DNA of 64,000 bases from Yamagishiella unicocca. Lineage: Eukaryota > Chlorophyta > Chlorophyceae > Chlamydomonadales > Volvocaceae. The notes under the pieces are model-generated. The model was not told the DNA's origin and searched no databases. It saw only the letters and a list, made by a program, of their open reading frames with translations. Positions 22,929 to 35,634 of the stretch are shown in pieces. The stretch spans positions 372,001 through 436,000 of the forward strand of contig BDSL01000018.1 of assembly GCA_003116995.1 (NCBI GenBank), given 5' to 3'. Each line of letters starts with the position of its first letter. Position 1 is the first letter of the stretch. Made by a program: the position numbers and the translations under genes.

Positions 22929-25779
22929 TCACTCGGCGACAGGCACCGGGTCGTCACCGGACCGCCAGTACACCGCAACATCCGGCCGAGCACCGCGAAG
23001 GGAGTCCAGCAGCTCCGGGAAGCTGTCTTCTTGCGTTGCGGGGTTGGCGCCGATCTCCATGCTCTGGTGGGGAAACGGCAGTGGGGCACAAGGCGCTTAG
23101 AGCACCGGTGCCGACTCCTGGGCAGAGCATCATGCAGGTGGGCGCACATCTCATACGTGGACAATCTTATGCGGCACTCGTGTTGCAGTGCTGGCTAGAG
23201 CTGCTGCACAGTCACTAGGGTGGCTCCCTCACCAATGCTAAAGCTCCCAATTGACTACTAGGGTATATCTAACAACACATGGCAGCACGCTGGGTCCACC
23301 CACCCACCCGCTCGCCCACCTTGAGTTTCGGAGCACAGCCCGCAGCCAGTCCGCTGAAGAGGGCGCTCATATCATCTGTGGCGAAGCCAGCTCCCGAAAT
23401 ACACAGCTCCTGCAGGTCAGCCCAGCCCCCGCTGGACGGGCTAGACACCAGCGCAGCAGCGCCTGCCGATCCCAGCGGACACCCGACAACGCTTAGATGC
23501 CGCAGCCCCGACACCTTCGACAGCGCCTCCACAGCCTGGGGCCCCGCCTGCAGGACCAGACAAGCAAGCTACTTGGCGCCCACCAATTCGGGGTAAAGGA
23601 AGATGGGGCTGTACGGTAGCCGATCCATATTTCTTTTTGCAGCCACGCCGGAGACTAAAACAGAACGTGAGGGAGACTAAAACAGCACGTGAGGGAGCGT
23701 AAACGGCTGTGGCGGCCACACCTTCGTCTCCGATAAGTCCAGGTGGTCCAGCGGCGGCGTGGGCGCGGCTGACAGGCCACAGCCCAGACCGGCTGCATCG
23801 GCGTCGCTGACCGCTTCGTTACCAGCAAGGTTCAGCACCTCAAGACGGGCGCCAGCAGCAAAAGCGACCCGAAGAGCGGCCCTGCAGGGAAACGTGGCGG
23901 ACCGCCGCTAAGCAGCACACCAGTAATCCAGGGACCCCACTCTCGCTGTAGCATGATCTGAATGGCCCCGCCGGAGTGGCGCAAGCCAAGCCGTGTCTAC
24001 TGGATGCGGACGTAGTCCGTTCGTGACGTTGACACAATTCTGTTCTGTTCGCGGCACGTGCTATATGTGGCGTGCCATACTGCCACAATGCATGCGAAGG
24101 AGCTGCCGTGAAGAAACCACACAGCCAGCGCCCTCATCAACTCACATTGCGCGAGGTCCCAGCCCGCAGTCTGCCAGGTTCAGGTGCGTCAAGGCACCGC
24201 TGCTGGTGCTGGCCGCTAGGCCCGCTGCCAGCGCCTCGCCGCCCTCATCCCCCAGCTCCGTCCCCCGCAGGCTTAGGTCCCGCAGCTGGGTGGCGCTCTG
24301 CGTGGCGGGCCCCGTTGCGACAGCTTCACAGCAAGCAACACACGCGCGAGGCAGGGCTCCTTATCGACACGAGGGTAACACTACCATACCGCCCCATACG
24401 AGATGAAGGAAATGGAACGCTTCACCGATCCCGGCGGCGCTTCCTCCAGGCGGAACCATGTGATTCCCTACCCTTTCCCTTCCCCGCGCGCAATCCTCCC
24501 ACCTGCAAAAGCTCCCGTAGGGCCGCACCGCCCGCGGCACCCAGCGGGTTGCCGTCCATGCGGAGCACCTCCAACCGCCCGCAGTTGGGTGACGTGGCCA
24601 TCGCACGCACCCCCGCCGCAGTGACGTCACTGCCCTGCAGCTCCAGCACCTTGAGGCCCGCCCACAGGGTCGTCGGCGAGGGACCGCCTCCGGCCGCACC
24701 ACCCGCACCGTGACACAGCGCGCGCACGCCCGAGTCCGCCAGCTGGGTGTTGGCGTTGAGGACCAGGTGCGACAGGGTCGCTGCGCCCGCCAGGGCACCA
24801 GCCAGGGCCTCAGCGCCACGCACCCCGAGGCCCTGCGATCGCGGACAGGCGGACGGGTAGCCGCAGTTGGGTCCTGCAGGCGCCTTACTGCGTTACGAGC
24901 AACAAGCAGCTTACTGGCTGGCTTTGAGAGCGAGCTGCTAGCTGGAGCCGCCGTCCCCACTTCGCATCTAACAGCTATCGCCGCCGATAAAGTGCGTTGA
25001 CCAGTCCCGCACACGAGCGCAACCGCGTCACGCGTAAACACTTCCGGCTACCGGTATCCGCTGCGCGCCACCGGCGTGCCGCTGTGCGCCACCCACCTTG
25101 CCGCCAAGGTCCAAGTGGGTGAGGCTGCTGCTCGCAAGGCCGCGCGCGAGGGCCACCACCCCCTCGTCGCCAAGGCTGCTGTCCCCCACGCACAACGACC
25201 GCAGGCTGGGGCTCGCGGCCAGCATGTCCCCCAGCAGGGCTGCTGTGTGCGGAGCTATCGGGTGGCTGCTGGCGTACAGCTCCGTGAGGTGCGTGTTGGA
25301 GGCCATGGCTCGGACCAGCGAAGCCACGTCCTAATGCAGGAGGAGACGTGGAGGAAGGTGGCGGGTTTCACATCGCAAAACGCTGTGAGGAGTCGTATGA
25401 TTAACGAGGTAAGTGCCGACATGGCGTTGCTTTCGCCTGTTGAGAATGCGAATAGCCGTAACTGAAGGCGCGCGTGAGAGCTGTAAGGATTGGTCGGGGG
25501 ACCTGGCTGCCGCCAGCAGGCGAAAGGGAGGGGCTCGGGCCACTCCGTTTCCCAGGTGGTGTAACCCTGAACTGTTTTGCGACTGTCCCGGTAAGGATTG
25601 CTGATTTGGACTGTTTTATACGTGAAATTTAAGGAATATACCCATAGCTCCCACAGCCTCACATCGTGGTTGAAGCGCCGCTGGCGAAGGATGGTCAAGG
25701 ACACCAACTTGGGGTCGTTGTCCTCTATACGACGGACCAAGTCATCTATACCACGCGCCCCTGATTGACCCCAAACCAT
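22929..25779 (-). CDS. Leucine-rich-repeat protein (ribonuclease-inhibitor type)
   Basis: CDS complement(join(22929..23063, 23320..23547, 23722..23881, 24146..24297, 24503..24832, 25097..25330, 25663..25779)), 451 residues, all junctions in phase. Ribonuclease-inhibitor-style repeats fill nearly the whole protein, for example LTELYASSHPIAPHTAALLG, LRSLCVGDSSLGDEGVVALA, LRDLSLRGTELGDEGGEALA, LEVLNLAGNEAVSDADAAGL and LRHLSVVGCPLGSAGAAALV. It ends with a short non-repeat tail (VAVYWRSGDDPVPVAE). No NACHT, kinase, transmembrane or signal segment is seen, so a protein-binding role is all that can be said. The chosen start gives MVWGQSGARG. An in-frame upstream ATG at 25902 would add 41 residues. 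Mean repeat length is about 28 residues and repeats are split by introns at irregular points. Confidence 0.88.
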
Positions 25780-28007
25780 GACTGCAAGTTCCTGTGTGCA
25801 GGGCCAGCTTCTGGCGGCGGCGTACCGTATCCCCAACACGCGGAAAAAGGCTGCTATGAAAATTGCATCAAGTCGGCGGTGTTTTAGGCGATAATATTTC
25901 AAATATTTTCACAACAAGTTAGGGAGAAAGCGAAGGTCTTCGATCGTCCAATGGTTCCGTTGCGCGTTAAGAAATACGTAGGGCCCAAGTGCTGTCCTTT
26001 CCTGCCTGAAATCCGCAAATTTAGGCTGCTGACAATTTCATATCAACTGGAAGCTCGGCATTCGCTGTTGGAAAAGGTTTGACGTCAGTTAACTTTCGGT
26101 GTTCGCGAGAAACTTCAAAGAAAGTACAAAGCCCCTGCCATTGTGTGATGAGTTATCAAGAAAGATAAGAATACATCCCCTTGGGTCTGAAGGAGTAAGG
26201 CGCGCGCCGTTTCGCCTGCCGCACGAGTAACCCCTGTGTTTTTGATACTCCTCCTCTCGCAATTGCTAATGAGTGGCGAACGTCAATCTAATATAATGCA
26301 TGGTGTCAGCGTGCTTAGGGGAATAAGTCGTGCGTTGCTGTACATATACGACCCGTGGAAGGTGGCTCCTGGAGTCCTGGTGCACCCGGTGGCGCGTATC
26401 CCGTACATACCACGTCGCCAAATCGATCATTTAAAGACTACGCCCCTTTACACAATGGAAATGCAACATGCCGCATGTGGTGGCGTCAGGTTGCGTCGTT
26501 CATCACGGTTTTCCCCTCGGGCCAGTTCGGGCGATTGGGGGCTGCTAGGGCTACTAACAAGGGCTACTTATTGCGCCGTAGCTTCTTCGTGCTCGAGTTC
26601 CCGTTGATCATGGGAACGATGACGCTGGAGGAGGCTCTGGACCTGTCCCATGCTTGGACTAGAGGGCAAAGGGTCACGCGCATGGAAAGGCGGGAAAAGA
26701 AAACCGATAGGGCGATACGGAAAGAGCTGCCGCACCGAGAAAGAGATGCATAGCATAGCATGCGAAAGGGGTGGCAGGCCCTGCCCTCCCCGCATACACG
26801 TTAAATGATGAAAACGTGCGATTCTCCATTCGTACAGCATCCTATCTCTGGAACCCAAGTGTGGTGCAACCATGTTCACCGAAACGACGGTCTTCGCATA
26901 CGGCATTGGTCGGTGACGACGGCTAGGGGGGCGAGCGCCGTCTGACGAGCGCGCTCAGAATGCCCCTGGGCGTAGCCACTATACGACTGGGCCGTCAACT
27001 TGCTCCGCCATAGGAGGCTGAGTACCGGGCGTCCAGGGACGTGAAGTGCTTACAGCTGTTACCGTGGGTCGTAAGGTAGAGCCATCGGGCGCATCGCCTG
27101 ACACACAGAGCGACACAGGAAGAAGAAAACCCCACCTGACCGCGATGCGACAAACCACCAGAAATGCGAACAAGGGCCAAAAGAAACAACAGCAGCAACA
27201 ACCACCCAGGGGGAATAAGCTCAGATGGCACCCCTATGAGTACTACTAACTGCAGCCCAGGCAGCCCATCAGCCCCGGAAGCCAGCACCATATGGCATCG
27301 TTCCTGTGCAGCACTGGCCCTATTGGATGGGCTGAACGTTGGGTGGGCGAAACAGGGCAGCTGCCGTCGATAGCCCACAAGTTGCAGTCTGGAAAGTTTC
27401 CTCTCTTGCCTCTTACACGCGGGCGAACGCACGGGCTGCTTGGCATGCTTGGCAGAAGTCTGCACAGGTCGGGAGCGCTAAGCACGTCCTACAGCCGACT
27501 ACAGCCCACCCGCAAGGAATCTCCATTGCCCCCCAGCCTCCAGAGTAAGCGGCGCACAGTCAATAAGGGGAGTACAAGGAAACACGCTCGGAACGCAGAG
27601 GCCCCATGACACGAATGAACGCAATTGCGTGCCTGACAGGTATCAATACACATACGGTGCACACCGCCGCGCCTTATCCATAAAATGTGACAGTATGTGC
27701 GTGACACATTTTGGAGGCCGATAACCAGTTACCGATACCCCTTGCTCCCCTATTTTTTCACCAAAATCGTTGCATTGACTCTTACGTTTCTGTGTCTTCC
27801 TTCCAGTAGAATTCTCAAAGGAGTTCTTATTGTTAAGGACTACGTGCCTTGTAATGCTGTCTGAACGTGCCCAACTTCCCGCGATCGTCCGTACGACGGC
27901 ATTTTGGAGTAGCCAAAAATGGTTAATCCAAGCGGGTACCACGTTGATTTCACCTGAAGCTGTTCTGCCCTAAAACTGCCTGTCAGGCCTACAGCCTACA
28001 GCAGCCA
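25780..28007. promoter_or_regulatory. Divergent intergenic region between LRR and eIFiso4G genes
   Basis: 2.2 kb with no supported gene. Reading frames such as 26236-26607 have no similarity or codon pattern to support them. It must contain both promoters. A copy of a dispersed repeat lies at about 27046-27110. Otherwise I see nothing definite. Confidence 0.5.
27046..27110. repeat. Dispersed repeat family D, copy 1
   Basis: The stretch CTGTTACCGTGGGT...GGTAGAGCCATCGGG..CGCCTGACAC matches 47138-47205, with a short deletion relative to it. It lies in the LRR/eIFiso4G intergenic region. Confidence 0.75.
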
Positions 28008-31000
28008 ATGACAGTCGACGATGAGGTCAGCCTCCGGCCCCTAGCCCTCAGGCCGGGGGGTAACGTAGCAAATCCGTTCGCCAGCTTTGGCAAGGGTCTG
28101 GGCTACGGCATCAAGGGCAAAAAAGTATGTTTCCTCCCGTGCGCCGCCTTGGAGGATCTTTCGCGCGTTGTCTCAGCGACTGACAGCGGCGGCGCCCCAC
28201 TGGACTGTGGTTCAGGCCTTTTCGTCATCGACAGCAGATGACAAGCCACCGAAGAAGAGTGGCGAGCGCATACGGTACACCAAGGAGTACCTGCTCAAGT
28301 TTATGGAGGTGAACCCGTGGAGACCAGCCTGGGCGGGCATTGGATCGGCCGTCAGTTCAGCACGCATATGCTAACTGGTACACATTCTTTGACCGATTGC
28401 AGAAGTATAACAACTGCCCCAGTGAGCTTGAGCAGCTGAACTTGGAGATTGTTGTGACCGGCGAGGACCGCCAGGCGCAGCAGGAAGTGCTACAGGCAAG
28501 GATTAATAAGAATGAGTTGTATAAGGGCGATGTGAGGGGCTACGGGCCGCGAATGCGACCTCCCTCTACCTTTCTATCAAATGCAGCCGCCATGCAGCAG
28601 TTTTGAGAGGATAATGCGCACAGTTGCTGACGTTGCGTGCCGGCTTGCCCCACACAATGTAACATGTGAAATAATGCAGAAAGTTGCGGAGGAGATTGAT
28701 GACCGGGACTGGCGCTCCCGCTCGGCCGTCAGCAACTATCGCGAGGCACGCGAGGACCGCGATTTCCGGGAGGTCAAGCCGCAGCGCGAAACGAGGTAGG
28801 AACCTGTCGACGATGTTACCGCGGCTGGCATATTCCTGCTTTGTTTTGGGGGAACGTATCCATACAAGGGTCATTACCTGATAATGCCTGTTGCACGGGG
28901 TATTGCAGTCCTAAGCAGCTCAATAGGTTACTGCATGACGTTGCTGCTAATGTTCCTTGTTCCAGGGAACCCGCTGAGACGCGTCCGACGAGGCCTGCCC
29001 AGCAGCCTCGTTCAGAGGCCGCAGCGCCGGCACAGCAGCCAGCAGCTCAGGCGGAGAAGCAGCCCGCCGCGCCGCAGCAGCCGGCAAGCGCCGAGAACGC
29101 GACGAGCGCGGCTGCCAGCGCCCAGGTGCGTTGCGAGCGTGCGCACCTGGCAGGCGAGCGTGTTGCTGACGCGTGGCTTACAAGATGAAAAGCTTTTCTG
29201 GGACGGGGCGCTTGGACCGTCCTATTGCGGCCGGCATCTGCGTCTCAACGGCACAACGATTAGGCCAGGTGTCTGATTTCGGCCCGTCGCTTCGCGCGTG
29301 CCCTTGCAGGACGTCACGCGCATCGCTAAGGCGGCGGACCTGGGCCGCCAAGCGTACCGACCTGGAGGCGTGCTGTCGACCGAGGACCGGGTAAGCTCCG
29401 GCGGTGCGACCCTAGGAGGCTGGACCCAGCCGGGGGTGCAGCCGGTGGTAGGGGTCGGGTCGGTGGCGGTGGCGTGCTGGAGTACACATCGTAGGCCGAC
29501 ACGGCGAGGAACGCGATCATCATTCTCGTGCTGTGCAGTGCAGGGGGCGGGGCGCACTACTAGGTCCTGACGGCGCGTTAGGGGGCAAGCCCACAGCCGC
29601 GTCAGGGCTGGTTTAGCGTAGGCCCGGTTGCGTCGTCGTTCGAGGTGACGTGTGGTGCCGACACCCCGTCCTGCAAAACGGGTCATAAAATGAGGAGCTT
29701 GACGCACAAACCTGCAGTACGGGATGCATTATTGAAAGACCTGCTGCACAGGGCACGAGGGAATACGTAGTAGGAGTAACTCCCTTCCTCACAGAGCTGG
29801 CTGCTGATAGCCTGATTGGGACGGCTCCGTGCCGTTTCGTGCGTGGGGCACAGAGCATGGGTGATTGCCGACCGCCCCCTAGGCCGAGCGAGGCCAAGGG
29901 GCAGAGTTGGGTTGGGAAGCAGTAGACGTGGTTGCCGGGCAAGTCGGGCGACTACCATAAGATCAAATTAATCTGCACGGCCGCATTGCATGGATGCTTT
30001 CGTAAGGAAGGGCCCGCCAGCAGGATGAACTCCACAAATTTTATCTTGGCGCGGACCCGTGCTCGCCCTGCTCCTGGCTTGTGGGAGGTGCCCTGGAAGT
30101 CACTTGGCTGCGCCTCTTCCTGCTCTCCAGGCTGTCCGCTCGGTTAAGGGTATTCTGAACAAGCTGACGCCGGAGAAGTTTGACCGGTTGCTAAACCAGC
30201 TGCTGGAGGTCATCACCACCGCGGATGTGCTGCAGAAGACTATCGCGCTGGTGTTTGAGAACGCTGTGGAGCAGCCCACCTACGTGGCAATGTACGGCGA
30301 TCTGTGCGTCAGCTTGTCGAAGGAGCTGCCGCACTTCCCGCCGCCGCCGGGCTCGGACAAGCCGCTCAGCTTCCGCCAGATTCTGCTGAACACTTGCCAG
30401 GATGAGTTCGAGGGTGCAGCTGACGGACGCGAGGTGCGTGACGGACGTTGGCGGCTGTTAAAGCACGGCATACGGCAACGTATGAGGCATGTGCACGTAA
30501 CCTTTCCGCACGAACGGGATGCACGTAAAGCTGGGTGGTGAGGGGTGTGTTGTAATATCGACCAGAGCGACCGGGAACGGGCTCAGCCGCAAGTCGTGAG
30601 CTGCGCCGGAAGCATGTGGACCCACGTGGGTGGGGCATCCAGACGGGGGTTGCATCCTTGGGCGGCGTTTTGAGCATCGACCTGGCGGAAGCAATGGCGA
30701 GGAGGAGATGGAAGGACAAGTCGGAGCAGCGCAGGTCGGAGCAGCGCAGGACTGAGATGTCGGAGCAGCGCTTTGTTCTATGCTTCGCCTCCTCGGCACC
30801 GTGGGTCCGACAGCTGCGGCAGGAATCGCACCTCCTGCCGCATGTTTAGCCGTGCCTGCTGCAGTTCGCTTCCGACTGATGACGTCAAAAGGGGCGTCCG
30901 CGGGGAGGGCACGATACCAAGCAGGGCACGATACCAAGCAGTGGTAGCATCCTGCAGGAACAGCGTAAAAACTCCCATACACACGTCGGCAGGCAGACAC

Positions 31001-33977
31001 GCTATCAGCCGGCGGGCGGCAGTCCGCTTCAGGGGGCTCCCGCCCCCTGGGCCCTTCCCAGCTGCTGAGCAGCACCGTTACTTTACCGCCACGCGTTCTC
31101 CGTGGTGTACCCGTATCCGAGCTCGGTCCTAGCTGGCTGGCCTAGCTGTCTGCGTCATGACTAGGCGGCTCCCTGCTCCGACCGCTGCTGTGCAGGAGCT
31201 GGCGTCCATCAGTGACACGGCTGAGCGCGAGGAGGCGGAGCGGGCGGTGAAGAAGCGCGTGCTGGGTAACATGCGGCTCATGTCGGAGCTTTACAAGCAG
31301 GACATGGTGAAGGACTGGATCATGGTGACGTGCATCGATGAGCTGCTCACGACACGTGCCACGAAGACCTCCAAGACGCCGCCTGAGGACAACATTGAGG
31401 TGCGGCACGTTTGGCGTGGCTCGAAGAGCCCAGGGGGCTGGGCTGTCGGAATCCGCAATCCGCGCTGAGTATACGCGCAAATCATGGCGCACACGTCCAA
31501 AAGGAAGGCATGCCGGGCTTCCCCGCACGGTCAAGACGCATAGTTAGCACTCCATGCACCAGCACACACGGACCACGTGCGCAAGCGCAGTTCTGGCCCC
31601 CCCTTGCAGCTCTCCCCTGCTTCACGCACTAGCTCTCCCTTCCTCCGCCCGCTGCAGGCGGTGATGGAGATCATCAAGCTGTCGGGCGCCAAGCTGTCCA
31701 AGAGCGAAAAGCCCGAGACGCTCAAGAAGCTGGACAAGGTGATGCGGGAGCTTGAGCGCCTCATGAGCGATAAGACCAACGGCATCTCCACGCGTGTTCG
31801 CCTGGCCATCAAGGACGTGATGGAGCTCAAGCGTGCGAACTGGGTGCCGCGCCGCGAGGCGTACACAGCAAAGAAGCTGGACGAGGTCCGCGCTCAGGCG
31901 GAGGCGGAGCTGGGAATGATCAGCTCCAGCATCGCCGCGTCGCTGCCGTCGCTGCCCAGCGCGATGCCGCGCTATGGAGAGCCGATGGGAATGGGCGCCG
32001 GTGGCATTTCGGCCGCCGGCCGCGACGAGGGGCTGTTTGGACTCATACCGCCGCTGCGCTCCGAAGGCGATGTGGCGCTGTTCCCGGCCTTCCGCGGCGA
32101 TGCTGGCACGGACCGGGGCTTCAGCGGGACCAGCGCGCTGCTGGGCGACTATACGCCGCCGACCATGCGCGTGCAGCTGCCGATTGCGCGCCAGGAGCCG
32201 ACGCCGCAGGTGTCACAAGAGGCGCCGGCGCCGTCGAGGTGGGTGGCGGGGACGGGGACGGGGACTGGGAGGAAGGATGTGCCGGTGTTTGCACGTGCGG
32301 TGGTGTGTGTGAGAGGTGGGGGGGGGCAGCGGATGATGATGACGAGATGGGCTGCTGCGGGAGATCTCGCTCTGGGCAGCAAAGCAGGATGCAGCGACTG
32401 TGCTGCCAGGGGACACGGTGTCGCAGGGGTGGTTCGGCGCCGTGCTGGTGTTGGTCGCGAAGGTATATGCTGTCGGATGGCGTTCTCGCATGGCACCGAC
32501 AGGAATGTTGCAGCCGCTGATAGATGCCATCTCCAGTCGACAGACCCTGTCGGACAAACAAATGTGAACAGCGGGGATAGCAGCAACACTCGACTTGCGT
32601 TCAGCGGGCCCTTGGCAGGGCCCTCATGGCCACGGCGCTCGACGACGTGATATGACGGGCTTCCAGTATCGGAAAGCTCAATCCGCTGCCATGCTTTGCT
32701 GCAGGGCGGCCGCCCCTCCTGGCAAGGCGCTCAGCGAGGAGGAGGTGGTGCGCAAGGCGCAGAACCTGTACGAGGAGTTTACGAGCACACTGGACAAGGC
32801 GGAGGCGACGACGTGTGTGCGGGAGCTGGGGGCGGAGCACCTCGCAAAGGTAAGGCGGTGCGATCGGCGACCCCTCTCCAGTTGCCGTCCAGCGGAACAA
32901 AGGAAATAGTTTTTTGAAGGAACAGTGCCGGCGGAAGAATGGAGGCGTCGCATGGCCGAAAGGACGCAATGTGCTGCTTGCCTGGTGCTCTGTACTTGTT
33001 CGTGTAACAAAAGGGTGCCAATGTGACAAAGGGTGACATGTTTAGCGGCGTTGCAGGTCTGGACTTGGTCGCATCTTGCGCGCCCGCGTGCAATGTGCCC
33101 ACGCCGCATGGTATCCTGATGTTCGTTGGCTTCGCCCCGGCAACACCTTGACAGGTCGTGGAGATTGGTTTGGATCAGATCTTCAATTCCCTGAAGGAGA
33201 AGGAGCAGGACGCGCTGCTGGATCTGCTCTTGCACTTGCACGAGGAGGGGGCCATCGCCAGCGCGCACGTTGTGGACGCCCTCACGACCTTCACCACGCA
33301 GCTGGAGGATCTCAGGTGCCTGCAGGGGGACTCGACGGAGGGGGGGGCCGTGACGAAATGCATCGACCCCTAAGTCAGGCGGGCATGATGAAATGCATTG
33401 AGCCCTAAGTCAGGCGGCAGGCGGACTGGGGGCGGGCATGGTTCCAAATATGGCACTTCAGTGTTGGGGAATGCGTTGATGGACAACAGCCGATCTCGTG
33501 CATGTTGCTGCGGCAGCTGCGCTTCCTGACGGTCCGACCACCAGTTGTGGCGCGGCCTCTGATTCTGACCACCTGTCTGTGCCGATTGCGTGATTTCTTG
33601 GACATCGTTTCTCCCCGAGGCTGACCTCCCCCATCCTCCCAACTCTCATTCCCACCCGCAGCATGGACGTGCCCAAGGCGCCGCTGCTGTTGGGGCGCTT
33701 CTACGGCTCGTGTGTGTCTCGCAACATTGCCTCGCTGGACCTGCTGCCGCAGCTCATGGAGGGGGACGCTTCGGCGGAGCCCAAGCGGCGGTTCAGCGGC
33801 GCAGCATTCAAGGTGCTGCGTGCCGCGAAGGGCGATGAGGCCCTGGCCGCTTTGTGCAAGGAGGTGGGGCTAACTGCCGGCACCTTCCTGGCAGCCGACC
33901 CAGAGTTTGACCAGGACGAGCCCCCCCTGGAGGACTGGCTCAAGGCGGAGGGTTTGGCGGGCATCGTGCCCGTGTGA
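28008..33977 (+). CDS. eIF(iso)4G-type translation initiation factor
   Basis: Scaffold of the cap-binding complex: binds eIF4E and eIF4A in the cytosol. CDS join(28008..28124, 28216..28308, 28403..28531, 28680..28795, 28966..29125, 29310..29390, 30131..30433, 31196..31399, 31658..32238, 32705..32849, 33155..33315, 33662..33977), 801 residues, all joins in phase. The N-terminus (VSLRPLALRPGG) resembles plant eIFiso4G. Residues 60-66 (YTKEYLL) fit the eIF4E-binding consensus YxxxxL-phi. The DDRDWRSRS segment is typical of the family. The MIF4G domain spans about 230-480 (VKGILNKLTPEKFDRLL, PTYVAMYGDLC, FRQILLNTCQDEFEG, KRVLGNMRLMSELYKQDMV, NGISTRVRLAIKDVMEL, WVPRREA). An MA3 domain follows at about 605-740 (LSEEEVVRKAQNLYEEFTS). 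There is no C-terminal W2/HEAT domain, as in plant iso4G. An extra exon between 29390 and 30131 cannot be excluded. Confidence 0.93.
30720..30770. repeat. TCGGAGCAGCGCAGG short tandem repeat in eIFiso4G intron
   Basis: Three copies of a 15-bp unit, the last displaced by about 8 bp. A two-copy GGGCACGATACCAAGCA repeat follows at about 30906-30940. Both are in the intron between 30433 and 31196. Confidence 0.8.
33340..33416. repeat. Two-copy direct repeat in eIFiso4G intron 11
   Basis: Two copies of GACGAAATGCAT..CCCCTAAGTCAGGCGG, about 36 bp each, lie shortly after the donor at 33315. Confidence 0.85.
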
Positions 33978-34705
33978 GCAGCGCAATGCAAAATGGAGGT
34001 GTCGTGTGTGTGTTTGTGTGCACGGGTTCTGATGACGGGGGGCGAAGTCGCCTGTGGTGGTGTGTCTGTAGTATGCGTGGGAGGGCCGCGTCCCCGCCCG
34101 GCGTCGTTCACATGGCGTGGGCGATGCCGGCAGCACTGCGTGTCTCAAGCCAAGGGTTTTAGGAGCTCGGGCTCAGGAGCCATAAGAGGTCGTGGCATGC
34201 GCCGCCTGCGAGGAGCAGCTGCTAGGCGCTGGTCGGGACCGTCGCCATGCTGAGTACCCCGAGCTCGGCGATTGTCAGGATGGCGGTAGCTGCGAACCTG
34301 TATGGCTCTGGGCTGCGGTGATGCTGCGAATGAGGAACAGTTCAGCCAAATGTCGACGATCAACAGAGGTGTGAAAACGAGGGGGGCAAAAGGACGCGAG
34401 TGGGAGCGAGGGTTGTCGTCTTAGGTTCTCGCTTGGACGGGCAGCGGGCAGAAGGGTCGTCGTCCCCTGCGGCTGCAACGCCGTGAGGGGCGGGGTTGGA
34501 GCCAAAGGGTGGTGGAGCCCGTCGTTATGGCGTAGGCAGAGAATGGACATTCTGCAAACAAGATCCGCACGGCCGCGACGACATCATGCACGTTGCATGT
34601 TAATTCCAAGGCGATAAGGCAGCATAGCGTACGCATTATCGTTGTCTGGAAAATATAGTGTTTTCGGCCATTAGCATAATGCTTCGGCACCCAAGCCGCT
34701 GAGCT

Positions 34706-34710
34706 TGTAA
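34706..34710 (+). terminator. Probable polyadenylation signal TGTAA of eIFiso4G gene
   Basis: First clear TGTAA after the stop, about 730 nt downstream; long 3' UTRs are common in these algae. Confidence 0.5.
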
Positions 34711-35324
34711 TACATGTCGGGGGATGAATACGGTATGATGCTTGGAACCTGTAGTTCCAAGGCCAGTCAGCTCCGTGCCTAGCTGTCCACATGCTTTCGG
34801 TCAGTGCTCTTGGCGTTGACACCACGAGGCAGGCATTATCCGTTTTAGGGGTTTGCCTCAAAAAGGTAGGCAAACGGATGCGGTTGCTTGCTCCTCGCTG
34901 CACAATGCAGAAGAAACAGTGTTGGGGCCTTCATGTAATAACCTCGAGGTTGTACTCCTAACATGACAGGTAGCTTAACGCTCGAGTGACAGAGCGAGCA
35001 AAATGGGCATCGTGATTTTACATGCGCAATAAAACTATTGGATTTGACGAGCAGCTCGTCCACATGCACGAACCCATATCATTTCCGTCGAAGGCCATAC
35101 TGGCACCTTTCTACATCTCTACATTCTGGTAGACGGACCCGCTCATAACAGGACTCGAAAGAACAACAATTTCCAAAACAAGTAAAGTATTGCGCATGGG
35201 CGGGCAGCGCCTCAATGCAACCCCTGCCCCATGCAGGCACCCAACGTAACGATGCGTACACCCCGTACAAGAGCTCATGGGTTGAATCATGAGCTCTTGA
35301 CCGACCCAACTCTTGACCATTGCA

Positions 35325-35329
35325 TTACA
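35325..35329 (-). terminator. Probable polyadenylation signal of the kinase gene
   Basis: TTACA on the plus strand (TGTAA in gene sense), about 306 nt past the kinase stop. Confidence 0.5.
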
Positions 35330-35634
35330 GAGCTCCAGGGACGGACGCTTTGCGGATCCGCGACATAAGTGCACATAGCTTACGGCGGCCCCCATCTGTT
35401 CCTACATGATGGTGGGCGCTGACCTACATCTGTCCGACCAGCGGACGTCATGCCTACACGTCTCCACACATACTTTGCGACGACCCCATCATTATCATCA
35501 TAACCAAATTAGCTAGGTGCTGCTGACTCCACTTACTAGCAAGGTTTGCTGCTAACTTTTGGTAGTCACGGGTGCCACCCAGCAGCCAATGTTCACCACG
35601 GCGACGGCGGGAGCCAAAGACGCGCTCATGATGC

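Larger units (their letters stand above)
33978..35634. other. Convergent 3' region between eIFiso4G and kinase genes
   Basis: No gene is supported. Likely poly(A) signals are TGTAA at 34706-34710 for the plus-strand gene and TTACA at 35325-35329 for the minus-strand kinase. GC content is lower than in the coding areas. Confidence 0.55.

Noticed and set aside
26236..26753. Overlapping frames in the LRR/eIFiso4G intergenic region
   Set aside because: No similarity, no splice pattern and ordinary random composition; more likely promoter DNA.
28501..28606. Possible GC donor after CTACAG in eIFiso4G exon 3
   Set aside because: The exon can continue in frame to a normal GTGAGG donor at 28532, and the phase then fits the next exon.
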